Below are positions 17,267 through 25,694 of a DNA stretch of 64,000 bases, in pieces. The notes under the pieces are model-generated. The model was not told where the DNA came from, did not search any database, and saw nothing but the letters and a program-made list of their open reading frames with translations. Each line of letters opens with the position of its first letter. The stretch's first letter is position 1. Source of the DNA: Planctomycetota bacterium (lineage in GTDB: Bacteria > Planctomycetota > Phycisphaerae > WQYP01); assembly GCA_021790385.1 (NCBI GenBank), contig JAJYDW010000010.1, forward strand, positions 1 to 64,000, written 5' to 3'. The position numbers and the translations under genes are program-made.

Positions 17267-18364
17267 TCAATCCTCCAAGGGTGTTATGCGGGTGCGATCA
17301 AAAGGTGTGCCCGCGGCTGTGGCAATTTGAGCAAAGGCTTCGATCTCGGCAGAGGTAAATATAAGGCCGCCCAACCGGATCGATTTTTCGGCAGCCTTGG
17401 CTTCCGGCTGGCCCGGCAGCAGGCATTGTTCATTGCCGTGGCCGAGGATGTCACGCAAGACGGCGGCCACGTTCTGACTCTGACTGCGATTTTTCGCAAA
17501 GGCCCCGCAGTTGAGGGCATCGGGATGAATGCACTGGAAGTAAAAAGCCGGCGTGCGTTTTTCGTCGGAGGGACCGGTATTCCACCGGCTGCGCAGAGTA
17601 GGCAAAGATCCACCAGTCAAGGCGGCTATGATTTCATCCATCAGCGATAGACCATAGCCTTTGTGCCCGCCGAAAGGCAGCAAAGCGGTAACTGCTTTTG
17701 GGTCCAAGGTTTCGTGTCCCTGGCTGTCCACCGCGCAGGCGGGAGGTAACATTTTGCCTTCCCTGGCCAGTTGCTGCACCCGCCCCATCGCTACAACGCT
17801 GGTGGCCCAGTCGATGCACACGGGAAAGCCAACGGCTTCAACAGTGGGAAACGCCCAGGAATGAGGATTGGTGCCCAAGGTGGGAAATTTGCCCCCAAAT
17901 GGCACCACTTCCGCCAAGGCCGCAGTACAACAGGTGTAGGCAAGATACCCTTTTTTGGCGGCATCAATCACGTAACCACCGCCCCAGAGGTAATGAAAGG
18001 CATTGTCCACGGCGACGGCACCGATTCCGAATTCGTCGGCAAGTTTCATACAGTGCCGCATGGCGTCCAGGGCGAGAGCCTGTCCGAGCTTACGGTGCGC
18101 GTTCCAGCGTGCGACGGCTTTGAAGGGGCTGGGCAGTATTTCAATTTCTGCACCGGGCACGCATCCACCCGCGCCGGAACCGAAATGGTCGTCCAGGTGG
18201 AGAGCCTTGATGGCATTGTGGGTTTTAATGCCGTGGCGGGCCGCGGATTCACCCACGACCGCCGCGGCTTGTGCTTCAACGGCGGTGTAGCCGCGGTGCC
18301 GATAGGCCGCAGCGACCAGGGTATTGTGCATGTCTACAGGCATGAGGTAGTTGGCAGCAGTCAT
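17267..18364 (-). CDS. Ldh2/malate-lactate dehydrogenase family NAD(P) oxidoreductase
   Basis: This 365-residue protein belongs to the Ldh2/YiaK/ureidoglycolate dehydrogenase superfamily. Typical elements are the N-terminal AAARHGIKTHN containing the catalytic His, the central GTNPHSWAFPT, and LLPFGGHKGYGLSLMDEII near residue 240. Members reduce 2-keto acids, including 2,3-diketo-gulonate and 2-keto-sugar acids. In this operon it is likely to act on a keto-sugar acid. It sits 57 bp after the KDG kinase gene and 3 bp before the SDR gene. Confidence 0.88.
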   Translation of the reverse strand: MTAANYLMPVDMHNTLVAAAYRHRGYTAVEAQAAAVVGESAARHGIKTHNAIKALHLDDHFGSGAGGCVPGAEIEILPSPFKAVARWNAHRKLGQALALDAMRHCMKLADEFGIGAVAVDNAFHYLWGGGYVIDAAKKGYLAYTCCTAALAEVVPFGGKFPTLGTNPHSWAFPTVEAVGFPVCIDWATSVVAMGRVQQLAREGKMLPPACAVDSQGHETLDPKAVTALLPFGGHKGYGLSLMDEIIAALTGGSLPTLRSRWNTGPSDEKRTPAFYFQCIHPDALNCGAFAKNRSQSQNVAAVLRDILGHGNEQCLLPGQPEAKAAEKSIRLGGLIFTSAEIEAFAQIATAAGTPFDRTRITPLED

Positions 18365-18421
18365 GATTGATTTTCCAGAATAACGGGAATGGGAATCGGT
18401 CAGCAGTGGCCGTGAGCCGTA

Positions 18422-19501
18422 TCAGCGTTTGATCCTGGCACTTCCGCCGTGAAACACGTGCATGAGTTCCTCCAGATCGATCTGACTGGTATCGCCGCGG
18501 GTGGTTTGCAGCAGCGCTCCGTGGGCGGCTCCGAGGTCTACAGAGTCCTGGGGTGATTTTCCATTCAGAAAACCATAGGCAAAGCCGCTGGAAAATCCGT
18601 CACCACCGCCGACGCGATCTTCAATTTCCAGATTGTCATAGCGGCGCGATTCATAAAACTTGCCATCGCACCAGAGAATGGCCGACCAGTTGTTCACCAG
18701 GCCGCTTTTCACTTCGCGCAGCGTGGTACCGACCACCTGCAAGTTTGGATACATTTTTACCACCGTTTCGACCATCTGTTTGTATGCCCTGGTATCCAGA
18801 GAGGATAAATTTTCGTCCGCGCCATGCACCTGTACGCCAAGAACTTTTTGAAAATCCTCTTCATTGCCGATCAGGCAGTCCACCAGCGGCAACAGGTTTT
18901 TGGTGACTTTTTGGGCTTGCTCGGCTTTCCATAATTTGGAGCGAAAGTTCAGATCGTAGGAGACAATGGTGCCGGCCCGCCGGGCAGCGGTCAGAGCTTC
19001 ATGGACAACTTCCGCGGTGCCCTCGGACAAAGCCGTAAAGACGCCGCCCGTGTGCAGCCAACGGGCGCCTTCCTGGGCGAAGATACGGTTAAAGTCGATC
19101 ATGCCAGGCTTGAGATTCATGGCCGCGGAATGGCCGCGATCATACATGGTAACACTGGCCCGCACGCCGGTGCCAACTTCCGTAAAATTCAGACCCGTGC
19201 GATCAGCCTTGCCTACACCGTCATATTTGGCCATCAATACATGATTCATATTCATGCCGACGGCACGGCCATGATTGAGAATAAGCCGGCCCAACGGATT
19301 GTCCACCAGGCGACTGGCAAAGCCGGTTCTCATTCCCAGGCGGGCTAACGCATACCCCACATTGTATTCACCGCCGCCCACCCATACTTCCATAGAGGTG
19401 GCGAATTCAATACGGCCATGGCCCGGCGGAGAAAGCCGCACCATACATTCACCAAGACTCACCAAGTCCAATGCGGTTTCTTGAGTGGAATGAATTTTCA
19501 T
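18422..19501 (-). CDS. kdgK: 2-dehydro-3-deoxygluconokinase (PfkB family)
   Basis: KdgK phosphorylates 2-keto-3-deoxygluconate to KDPG, joining uronate breakdown to the Entner-Doudoroff route. The PfkB fold is clear: LVSLGECMVRLSP at the N-terminus, WVGGGEYNVGYALARLG, SYDLNFRSKLW, and the anion-hole/catalytic motif DRVGGGDGFSSGF near residue 293 with the catalytic Asp. Length 359 residues is slightly long. AAGGA precedes the ATG at 19501. The call to KDG rather than another sugar acid rests on the family look and the uxaE-like neighbour 33 bp upstream. Confidence 0.82.
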   Translation of the reverse strand: MKIHSTQETALDLVSLGECMVRLSPPGHGRIEFATSMEVWVGGGEYNVGYALARLGMRTGFASRLVDNPLGRLILNHGRAVGMNMNHVLMAKYDGVGKADRTGLNFTEVGTGVRASVTMYDRGHSAAMNLKPGMIDFNRIFAQEGARWLHTGGVFTALSEGTAEVVHEALTAARRAGTIVSYDLNFRSKLWKAEQAQKVTKNLLPLVDCLIGNEEDFQKVLGVQVHGADENLSSLDTRAYKQMVETVVKMYPNLQVVGTTLREVKSGLVNNWSAILWCDGKFYESRRYDNLEIEDRVGGGDGFSSGFAYGFLNGKSPQDSVDLGAAHGALLQTTRGDTSQIDLEELMHVFHGGSARIKR

Positions 19502-19534
19502 AAAAATCCTTTTTTAACCTAGAGGATACAAAGT

Positions 19535-20794
19535 TTATACCGCGGAGCCGCCCGGATATATCCGGCATAAATGCCGGGTAAACAAATTGTCGGTTACCTG
19601 CTCTCCGACGGCCTGGGCGTACTTGTCCAGCAGATGGGTGTAGCGATCCCCGGCTTCCGCGGCCAGTTTGTAGCCCACATGCAAAAGCTGCCGGAGGGAC
19701 GGATTGTACCGGGAATCTGCGGGAACATGACGGATGGCAGCGGCGAAGCATGCACCGGTCCAGGTCTGTACCTGTTGCACGGAGGGCAGGGCGGCGCGAT
19801 CAATATCAATGACGCTGGCATAGGGTCCGCAGAGTTCATCAAACCGAGCCAGTGCGCCGGCATAGATATCCTGTGTCAGGCTAAGCCCGTCTTCGCCCGC
19901 GGCGGCCAGAGCCGCAATTTCCTCCAACCATGTGGTGCCGGCGGTTTTGAGATGCAGGCCAGCGTTCCATCGGATCAGCGCCTTGCGAATCGGTTCATAG
20001 ATGGAAAATTTGTCGCTGCCGGAATGTACGCTGAGCTTTAAATTCGCAGGCAGAGCGAAGTTTTGGACGGCAAACGACACCACGGCCAGATCATCATTGA
20101 ATTCCTGTTCAAACTGCCGCAAGTTGCCCTGGTAGTCCACCCCTTTGTTAAACCGGCCGGTGAATTTTGGGGCGATAGTCTGCACGGGAATTCCTTCATG
20201 TGCCAGGGCGGCCAGAATCACCAGCAGATCCACCGGAGCCTGTGGACGGTCGGTTTCGTCCATGGAAACTTCGGTGATGAAGTTGTCGCGACCTTTCTGT
20301 TTCTCGATATGGCGGTATACCCGGCCGGCTTCCTGCACGGCCACCAGATATTTGCCCGCAATGTCGGCGATGCGGTGCGGTGTAAGCAGCAGCGGCTGAC
20401 TCAGGCCTGGGATAGTGGGCGTTTGACCGATTGCGGCCAGGGATGAAATCAATTCATCTACCGTTCCGTCGGAGGCGGGACGAGAGATAAAATCTGCGAC
20501 ATCTATGGTAAAAAAATCGCTCACACCCAGGAAGCGGTCTACTGTTTGAAGACCGATATGATCTGCATCCACATGGTAGCCACCGGACCAGCGTAGCGCC
20601 TGCACCGCGGCGTCGGCTTCATGGCGGACCGCAGCGGGCTGGCTATGCACAATTAAATGTTCACGGTTGGATTTATTCCACACTGGAACGACATGAAGCC
20701 CCTGTTTGGCGGCCTGAACAAAGGCCGCCAATTGAGCCTGGCCCTGATGTCCGAAGCGGTCGCCGATGCCCATGGAATATTTAGCAAGTTTCAT
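19535..20794 (-). CDS. uxaE: Tagaturonate/fructuronate epimerase UxaE-like
   Basis: UxaE, described from Thermotoga, interconverts D-tagaturonate and D-fructuronate and so lets galacturonate enter the mannonate branch. This 419-residue protein opens with LAKYSMGIGDRFGHQGQAQ, has VPVWNKSNREH, then FITEVSMDETDRPQ, IAPKFTGRFNKGVDY and KLSVHSGSDKFSIY, the segments I associate with this family. No signal peptide is visible. It precedes kdgK in the operon, which supports a hexuronate role. Family recall is from memory and not checked by search; the alternative is an uncharacterised sugar epimerase of the same fold. Confidence 0.72.
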   Translation of the reverse strand: MKLAKYSMGIGDRFGHQGQAQLAAFVQAAKQGLHVVPVWNKSNREHLIVHSQPAAVRHEADAAVQALRWSGGYHVDADHIGLQTVDRFLGVSDFFTIDVADFISRPASDGTVDELISSLAAIGQTPTIPGLSQPLLLTPHRIADIAGKYLVAVQEAGRVYRHIEKQKGRDNFITEVSMDETDRPQAPVDLLVILAALAHEGIPVQTIAPKFTGRFNKGVDYQGNLRQFEQEFNDDLAVVSFAVQNFALPANLKLSVHSGSDKFSIYEPIRKALIRWNAGLHLKTAGTTWLEEIAALAAAGEDGLSLTQDIYAGALARFDELCGPYASVIDIDRAALPSVQQVQTWTGACFAAAIRHVPADSRYNPSLRQLLHVGYKLAAEAGDRYTHLLDKYAQAVGEQVTDNLFTRHLCRIYPGGSAV

Positions 20795-20922
20795 CTATAT
20801 GCAATCCTATGCGGTAAGTGTGATATTCGGATAATCAAGGACAACCCGCCGGCCGCCGGTAATTTAGGGTCAAGCTGCGCACTGTATAGTGTTTCCCGGC
20901 CCCGCGGCTTTCACGGAGAGCT

Positions 20923-21954
20923 TCATTCAATTTCAATCATGGCCTTAAGGACTCCAGTTTCCGGTTTCACCCATGTTGGAAAAAGATCCGGTACATCCGA
21001 CAGTGCGCCGCGATGGGTAATCCAAGGGCGGGTATCCACCTGTCCGCTTTCCACCAGGGCGATGATGCGCTGAAAGTCTTGCTCCCGGCTATTACGACTG
21101 GAGAGCAAGGTCATTTCCCGACGATGAAATTCCGGATCGTGAAATGTAACGTCGCCCTGAAAAAGCCCTACCAGTACCAGTTTGCCGCCGCTGGCTACAT
21201 ATTGAAACGCGGCCATCATGGACCTGGCATTGCCGGTGGCGTCAAACACCGTGGTGGGCAACTCACCCTGGGTGATGGAGGCAAGTTGCTCCAGCGGAGC
21301 CTGTGCGGGATTCACAATGGATTGTATGCCGAGTTGCTTCTGGCAAAACTCCACCCTGCGGGGGTTGGACTCCATCACAATAGGCCGCGCTCCGGCGGCG
21401 ATGACAAATTGCAACGTGGCCAACCCGATCGGTCCCAATCCGATGACCAAAGCCCATTCGTTGTTCACCGGTGCGGCCCGGTCGACGGCATGGGCTCCGA
21501 TACCCAGTGTTTCCACCAGAGCCAGTTGTTCCAGCGAGAGTTGCCGTGACGGGTGAAGTTTATTTTGCGGCAGCAGGAGAAACTGGCAAAATCCGCCATC
21601 ACAATGTACCCCCAGTACCTGCAGCCGCACACAGCAATTGGTTTTACCGCGGCGGCAGGCTACACAGATTCCGCAACTTAAATAGGGTTCCACTGCACAG
21701 CGATCACCCACGCGCACGCGGGTAACGCCGATCCCTACGGCAACCACCTCCACGCCTAATTCATGGCCAAGCACTCGAGGGTAACTGAAAAAAGGCTGGT
21801 TGCCGCAGTAGGCATGAATATCGGTGCCGCACACGCCTATGCGGGCTATGCGCACCAACGCTTCGCCGGGGCCGGGAGCGGCCGGCTGGGGACGGTTGAT
21901 CATGGCGAATTCGCCGGGCTTGTTGAGAATTATGGTCTTCATCAAATCAGTCAT
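20923..21954 (-). CDS. Zinc-dependent alcohol/sugar dehydrogenase
   Basis: A medium-chain dehydrogenase of 343 residues. The catalytic zinc ligands appear in GVCGTDIH and GHELGVEV, the structural zinc site in CGICVACRRGKTNCC, and the nucleotide loop in VIGLGPIGLATLQF. It resembles sorbitol, threonine and L-galactonate/L-gulonate 5-dehydrogenases. Its start overlaps the stop of the aldo/keto reductase gene by 8 bp, so the two are translationally coupled. In this operon it probably oxidises a sugar acid to a keto-sugar acid such as tagaturonate or fructuronate; the exact substrate is open. Confidence 0.87.
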   Translation of the reverse strand: MTDLMKTIILNKPGEFAMINRPQPAAPGPGEALVRIARIGVCGTDIHAYCGNQPFFSYPRVLGHELGVEVVAVGIGVTRVRVGDRCAVEPYLSCGICVACRRGKTNCCVRLQVLGVHCDGGFCQFLLLPQNKLHPSRQLSLEQLALVETLGIGAHAVDRAAPVNNEWALVIGLGPIGLATLQFVIAAGARPIVMESNPRRVEFCQKQLGIQSIVNPAQAPLEQLASITQGELPTTVFDATGNARSMMAAFQYVASGGKLVLVGLFQGDVTFHDPEFHRREMTLLSSRNSREQDFQRIIALVESGQVDTRPWITHRGALSDVPDLFPTWVKPETGVLKAMIEIE

Positions 21955-22888
21955 TATTCTCCGGCAGGCCGGACGGCCAGGTGTGGTTGTGAATGGGTTT
22001 TAACAGGTTCTGCACGTGGGCTAAAAGAGATTGGTCCAGCGGCTCGTCAATCCATCGGACGTTGTTGCGGAAGTTCTCCGGATTGGCCGTGCCCACAACG
22101 GTAGTGGCAATACGTTTTTCCGCCACGGCAAACTGAATGGCCAGTTTGGCAATGTCTACGCCCTGGCTATGGCAAAATGCCGCCGCATTGGTGCAGGCTG
22201 CACGGATCGCAGGCGGTGCCGGGTGCCAGGCCGGTGCTGGACGGTGGCTTAACAACCCCATGGAAATGGGGGCGGCGCTCATAATGCCCACGCCTTTGTT
22301 TTCCAGATCCGAAACAATGTGGAGCAACGAGGTATCAAAAAGTGTGTATCGGCAGTAAGAAAGAATGGTATCGATGGAAGCGGATTTTAAAACCTGCGTG
22401 AAAATCTTCAGCGGCAGGCCGGTGATCCCTACAAACCGCACTTTGCCGCTTTGACGCAGCTTTTTCAGGGCGGGAAGAGTCTCATGGATGATCTGGTCCA
22501 GGCGGACAAACTCAATATCATGACACTGAATAAGATCAATATGGCCACAGCCCAGCCGGGCGAGACTTTCATCGACACTGGAGATTACCCGGCGGGCGGA
22601 AAAATCAAATTCGTTCTGACCATATCGGCCGACCTTGGTAGCCAGAATATAGCGGTCACGTGGAACGCCGACCAAGGCGTAGCCGAGCATGGTTTCAGCT
22701 TTGGTCAGGCCGTAATAGGGGGAAACGTCGATAAAATTTACGCCCAGATCCAGGGCGGTGTGTACGGTTTTGATGCAATCTTCGCGGGCCACCGGATGAA
22801 ACACTCCACCCAGGGATGAGGCTCCGAAGCTAAGCGCAGAAACTTGGAGGCCGGTATTTCCAAGTGGTCGATATTCCATGAGGGACAA
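21947..22888 (-). CDS. Aldo/keto reductase, L-fucose/L-galactose dehydrogenase-like
   Basis: The NADPH aldo/keto reductase tetrad is visible: Asp and Tyr in FIDVSPYYG near residues 53-61, Lys in LATKVGR and His in LIQCHDIEF. Length 313 residues is normal. The pattern (SFGASSLGGVFHPV, then FDFSARRVISSVDESLARLG) resembles L-galactose/D-arabinose/L-fucose dehydrogenase-type AKRs that oxidise free sugars to lactones. It is the first gene of the six-gene sugar-acid operon, so the pathway may begin with a free sugar rather than a uronate. Confidence 0.86.
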   Translation of the reverse strand: MSLMEYRPLGNTGLQVSALSFGASSLGGVFHPVAREDCIKTVHTALDLGVNFIDVSPYYGLTKAETMLGYALVGVPRDRYILATKVGRYGQNEFDFSARRVISSVDESLARLGCGHIDLIQCHDIEFVRLDQIIHETLPALKKLRQSGKVRFVGITGLPLKIFTQVLKSASIDTILSYCRYTLFDTSLLHIVSDLENKGVGIMSAAPISMGLLSHRPAPAWHPAPPAIRAACTNAAAFCHSQGVDIAKLAIQFAVAEKRIATTVVGTANPENFRNNVRWIDEPLDQSLLAHVQNLLKPIHNHTWPSGLPENND

Positions 22889-23055
22889 CTCCTAAGCGAC
22901 TTCAAGGTCACCAACAATAATATAAGGCCATGCATACTCGGGATGCAATGGCCGCCAGGTCGCAGCCAGCCACGCCGTGCCACAGGGGGGATTAATGCCT
23001 GGATGACATTTCTATTGCTTTACAATTTACAACAACACACCGCTCCACATGCATG

Positions 23056-23085
23056 TTGGCGTAGTGCGCTCCATTGGCGTATAAT
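23056..23085 (+). promoter_or_regulatory. Sigma70-like promoter upstream of the small basic protein
   Basis: TTGGCG (23056-23061) and a perfect TATAAT (23080-23085) are 18 bp apart, about 46 bp before the start codon at 23132. Confidence 0.5.
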
Positions 23086-23131
23086 TAATAACTTGGTTTT
23101 TTTTGGTATTGAATCGACAATGAGGTGATAT

Positions 23132-23245
23132 ATGGCACGTAGAAAACGCAATCATAAGCTTCGGTGGGCGGGAAAAGCCGCCAATCACGGGCGCAAGCCC
23201 AGCCGCGGCAGAATCAAGGGTTGGTCAGCCAAACACTATGCCTGA
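23132..23245 (+). CDS. Small basic protein, 37 residues
   Basis: ATG at 23132 follows a strong GAGGTG ribosome binding site and a promoter with a perfect -10 box. The product starts MARRKRNHKLRW and ends GWSAKHYA; 14 of 37 residues are Lys, Arg or His, and it contains no acidic residue. The composition suggests binding to RNA or the ribosome, as in tiny ribosomal accessory proteins (Thx or AURKAIP1/COX24 type), but no specific similarity is recognised. It is below usual gene-calling cutoffs and may be missed by annotation. Confidence 0.65.
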   Translation: MARRKRNHKLRWAGKAANHGRKPSRGRIKGWSAKHYA

Positions 23246-23313
23246 CAGTGGGGCGGTGGAGCGGGAGGGCCTGGTTGGAACTACGCGCTGGATCTGGTCT
23301 GCTATGGCTCCGG

Positions 23314-23826
23314 TCATCGGGCAGTCGCGGAGCCATTGAGAAGGGACTTATGGAAAGTATTTTGCCGCGGCGTCGGGACTTTCAATGGGACCAGCCACAT
23401 GGCTCCGGCACACACTACAATAAGCAGGCCTAAAAGCATGCATATCGTAAGCCACTTGCGGGCCTGAATGCGAAATAATTCAAACACTTTGGCCCGTCCA
23501 GCCAGAACTGACAGCAGAAAAAACAGTGCCAGGGCAGCCAGGAGTTTAACGGTCAGCAGAACCTGGTAAATGGCAGGTTCCTGAGACATATTCACCACCA
23601 CCAGAAGCCAGTAGACGCCGGAAATAATTTGCGTCAGGATAACTGCCCCTAAAAACTTTCGCCAGGATTTATTGATGCGTTCCGCAAAGGCCTGGCGGGT
23701 GGGAATATCCAAATCCTGCATTGCCGGCCATACGAACAATTGCATGAAAATAGGCGATCCAATGAGTACGCACGCGCCGCAAATGTGCAACCATCGCATG
23801 AACAATTCAAGAAACAGGTTATGCAT
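23314..23826 (-). CDS. Four-helix integral membrane protein, CopD/DUF2269-like
   Basis: Four hydrophobic segments are seen at about residues 8-30, 58-80, 88-110 and 122-145. Conserved-looking features are MRWLHICGACVLIG in helix 1, with a His in the membrane as in CopD-like copper/haem membrane proteins, and KLLAALALFFLL in helix 3. Length is 170 residues. It lies 36 bp downstream of the gamma carbonic anhydrase gene and is probably co-transcribed. Its role is unknown; a redox or metal function is only suggested by the helix-1 His. Confidence 0.7.
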   Translation of the reverse strand: MHNLFLELFMRWLHICGACVLIGSPIFMQLFVWPAMQDLDIPTRQAFAERINKSWRKFLGAVILTQIISGVYWLLVVVNMSQEPAIYQVLLTVKLLAALALFFLLSVLAGRAKVFELFRIQARKWLTICMLLGLLIVVCAGAMWLVPLKVPTPRQNTFHKSLLNGSATAR

Positions 23827-23862
23827 GTAATTTTCCAGGTACCGTGTTCTGCCGCATGATTG

Positions 23863-24450
23863 TTATGGGGAGGCCGCCGCCCGGTAAATTTGCTCTGGGT
23901 GCTCGGCATGTTGTCGGGCCAGTTCAACATAATGGCGGTTGTTGGCGCGCAAGTATTCAAGTTCCGAATCGCGAATGGACCGCACTGCTTTGGCCGGAAT
24001 TCCCATGACGACTTGCCCATCGGGCACGACGGTACCTGGAGAGACCACTGCACCCGCGGCCACGAGACAATTTTTTCCGATGATGACATCGCCCAGAACG
24101 ACAGCCTTGATTCCGATTAAAGAACCCTGGCCAACACTGCGGCAATGCACCACGGCACCATGGCCGATGGTAACATCATCGTCGATGGTCAGGGGTTTTT
24201 CGGTATCGCAATGCAGCACCGCCCCCTCCTGCACATTCACGCGGCTGCCGATGGAAATAGGTGCTACATCGCCGCGCACCACCGCTCCGAACCAAAAGCT
24301 GCAGTCCGGTCCAATAGTCACATCTCCGCAAATGACGGAATCGGTGGCTTGCCAATGTTGGCCGACACGTTGCATCCAAGCGTGGCTTATAAAATCGCTC
24401 ATGGCGCTATCATAATCGAACATTGTGGAAATACGCCAGTGGAGGGACAT
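23863..24450 (-). CDS. Gamma carbonic anhydrase-like hexapeptide protein
   Basis: Left-handed beta-helix repeats run through the middle (VICGDVTIGPDCSFWFGAVV and following turns). Three zinc-ligand His residues sit in AVLHCD and TIGHGAVVHC, as in the gamma carbonic anhydrase/YrdA family. A final IPAKAVRSI before the C-terminal helix also fits. The family length is about 175 residues, so the start is more likely the ATG at 24402 (MSDFISHAW) or 24423 than the one at 24450. First gene of a probable two-gene unit with the membrane protein. Confidence 0.9.
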   Translation of the reverse strand: MSLHWRISTMFDYDSAMSDFISHAWMQRVGQHWQATDSVICGDVTIGPDCSFWFGAVVRGDVAPISIGSRVNVQEGAVLHCDTEKPLTIDDDVTIGHGAVVHCRSVGQGSLIGIKAVVLGDVIIGKNCLVAAGAVVSPGTVVPDGQVVMGIPAKAVRSIRDSELEYLRANNRHYVELARQHAEHPEQIYRAAASP

Positions 24451-24939
24451 TGTAATTATGATTTTGAACCACCAATAATTTAATTTTACGAATATAATAA
24501 AAGTTATAGGACGTTATAAGTGGATGGAATGGAGAAAAGTTAAAAAAGTTTTGGATTCTATGAGAAGATATGGTATAATAATGCAACGTAAGCAGTTGCC
24601 GTGCATATAACGCAAGGAAAGGTGATTGCAGTTGGCCCCTTGAGGCCGTACGGTGAGAGAGCGCAAGACCAGGCGAAGGGTTTGTTGGAGCAAGCGCATC
24701 GGCTATGAGCCTTTTGTCGATGTGGGCGTTGTTTTATAAACAAAAGCCGTAAGAATGAAAAAGGTTGGTGTTCAGACAGGGCTTGTGAAAAATAGCACAA
24801 AGTATTTGTGGCTATGAGAAAAAAGTTAAGCCGGACTTTTTCCAGCCAAGTATGGCCGGAGTTTTAACCGAAGATAAGGAATAATGATTTGGCGTCGCTG
24901 CCCACGCCGTCCGATCTAACGTTTTGAAAAGGAGTTACC
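24451..24939. other. Intergenic region with strong promoter and long transcribed leader
   Basis: No protein gene is seen. The promoter at 24551-24579 would give a leader of about 355 nt before the gene at 24940. The leader contains several hairpins, such as GCAAC/GTTGC near 24583-24599, GGCC/GGCC near 24635-24648, and CATCG/CGATG enclosing GGCT/AGCC near 24699-24724. A TTGTTT/AAACAA hairpin follows near 24730. It could hold a small RNA or a structured 5' leader; no known riboswitch consensus was recognised. Confidence 0.45.
24551..24579 (+). promoter_or_regulatory. Sigma70-like promoter
   Basis: TTGGAT (24551-24556) and a perfect TATAAT (24574-24579) are 17 bp apart in AT-rich DNA. The expected start is near 24586, about 355 nt before the next coding gene, which is unusually far. 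Confidence 0.6.
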
Positions 24940-25515
24940 ATGGGTTCCCATAGAGAATCATCGACAGGTACGCATCATAAAAAACCCCGGAGTGCCGGTG
25001 TTTATTCCCTGATATATGACCGCAACCTGCATCCGGAGCTTTTTACGATTGATGCCCGTCGCGTGCGTCTACTGGGTAATTTTGAAATTACGATGTGGCT
25101 TCTTGCCGGCGGCGGCCATGTGGCTACGGTCGCCGGCCCTCATCTGATTACCGAGGTATTCTGCTTTCCCAATAAAGCGCTCAACGATCACGGGTTGCTG
25201 GAACGCATTCAGTGCAAAGGGGACAAACAGTTCGACAAAGCACTGGGCGAAGATTACCACTATTACCTGGCCATCAATGAAGAGCATACCACCGAGGCGC
25301 TTTTTGAAAATGCCGTGATGGAAATGCTGCGCCTGGCCGCCGAGCAGGACGGCCTTATCGCCCACAAGAAAAATGCGGCCGGTCGCACGGAATACCTGTC
25401 CATTCTGGTGGCGCAATTCCATCGGTTGGCCCTGCATGTGGAAGGCTTCCACCTGCTGGGTGAACAGAAGGTGTTAATACGTACCCAGTCCATCATTGAG
25501 CCTGTACGCCACTGA
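24940..25515 (+). CDS. Conserved protein of unknown function, DUF2617-like
   Basis: A soluble protein of 191 residues beginning with a charged, His-rich tail, then YDRNLHPELFTIDARRVRLLGNFEITMWLL, a C-terminal acidic block EEHTTEALFENAVMEML, and LHVEGFHLLGEQKVLIRTQSIIE at the end. The HPE-F opening and the late acidic E-T/L-F/E-N element recall DUF2617 proteins of planctomycetes, but this is a weak by-eye match. AAAAGGAG precedes the ATG at good spacing, so the gene is real. It is monocistronic with a long leader. Confidence 0.6.
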   Translation: MGSHRESSTGTHHKKPRSAGVYSLIYDRNLHPELFTIDARRVRLLGNFEITMWLLAGGGHVATVAGPHLITEVFCFPNKALNDHGLLERIQCKGDKQFDKALGEDYHYYLAINEEHTTEALFENAVMEMLRLAAEQDGLIAHKKNAAGRTEYLSILVAQFHRLALHVEGFHLLGEQKVLIRTQSIIEPVRH

Positions 25516-25694
25516 TCTTTCCAGGCGAGTTTGGCGTCTGCTTGGGAGATCGCTGAATGGCGGTATCACGGTGATGTTGCCATACAGGCCTGACTCACTG
25601 CATGGCCAGGCAATGCAGCCGAGGTACAAGCTGCGCAAACGCCCCGGCAATCACCAGGCGGCCGGCCTGCGGTGAGGAAGAATTTATCGTGATG

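Noticed and set aside
23306-23334. GGCTCCG/CGGAGCC hairpin as terminator of the small basic gene
   Set aside because: There is no T-run on either side, and it overlaps the 3' end of the membrane protein gene.
24580-24760. 6S RNA or other known housekeeping RNA in the leader upstream of 24940
   Set aside because: No 6S, RNase P, SRP or tmRNA signature could be matched by eye; retained only as an unassigned structured leader.
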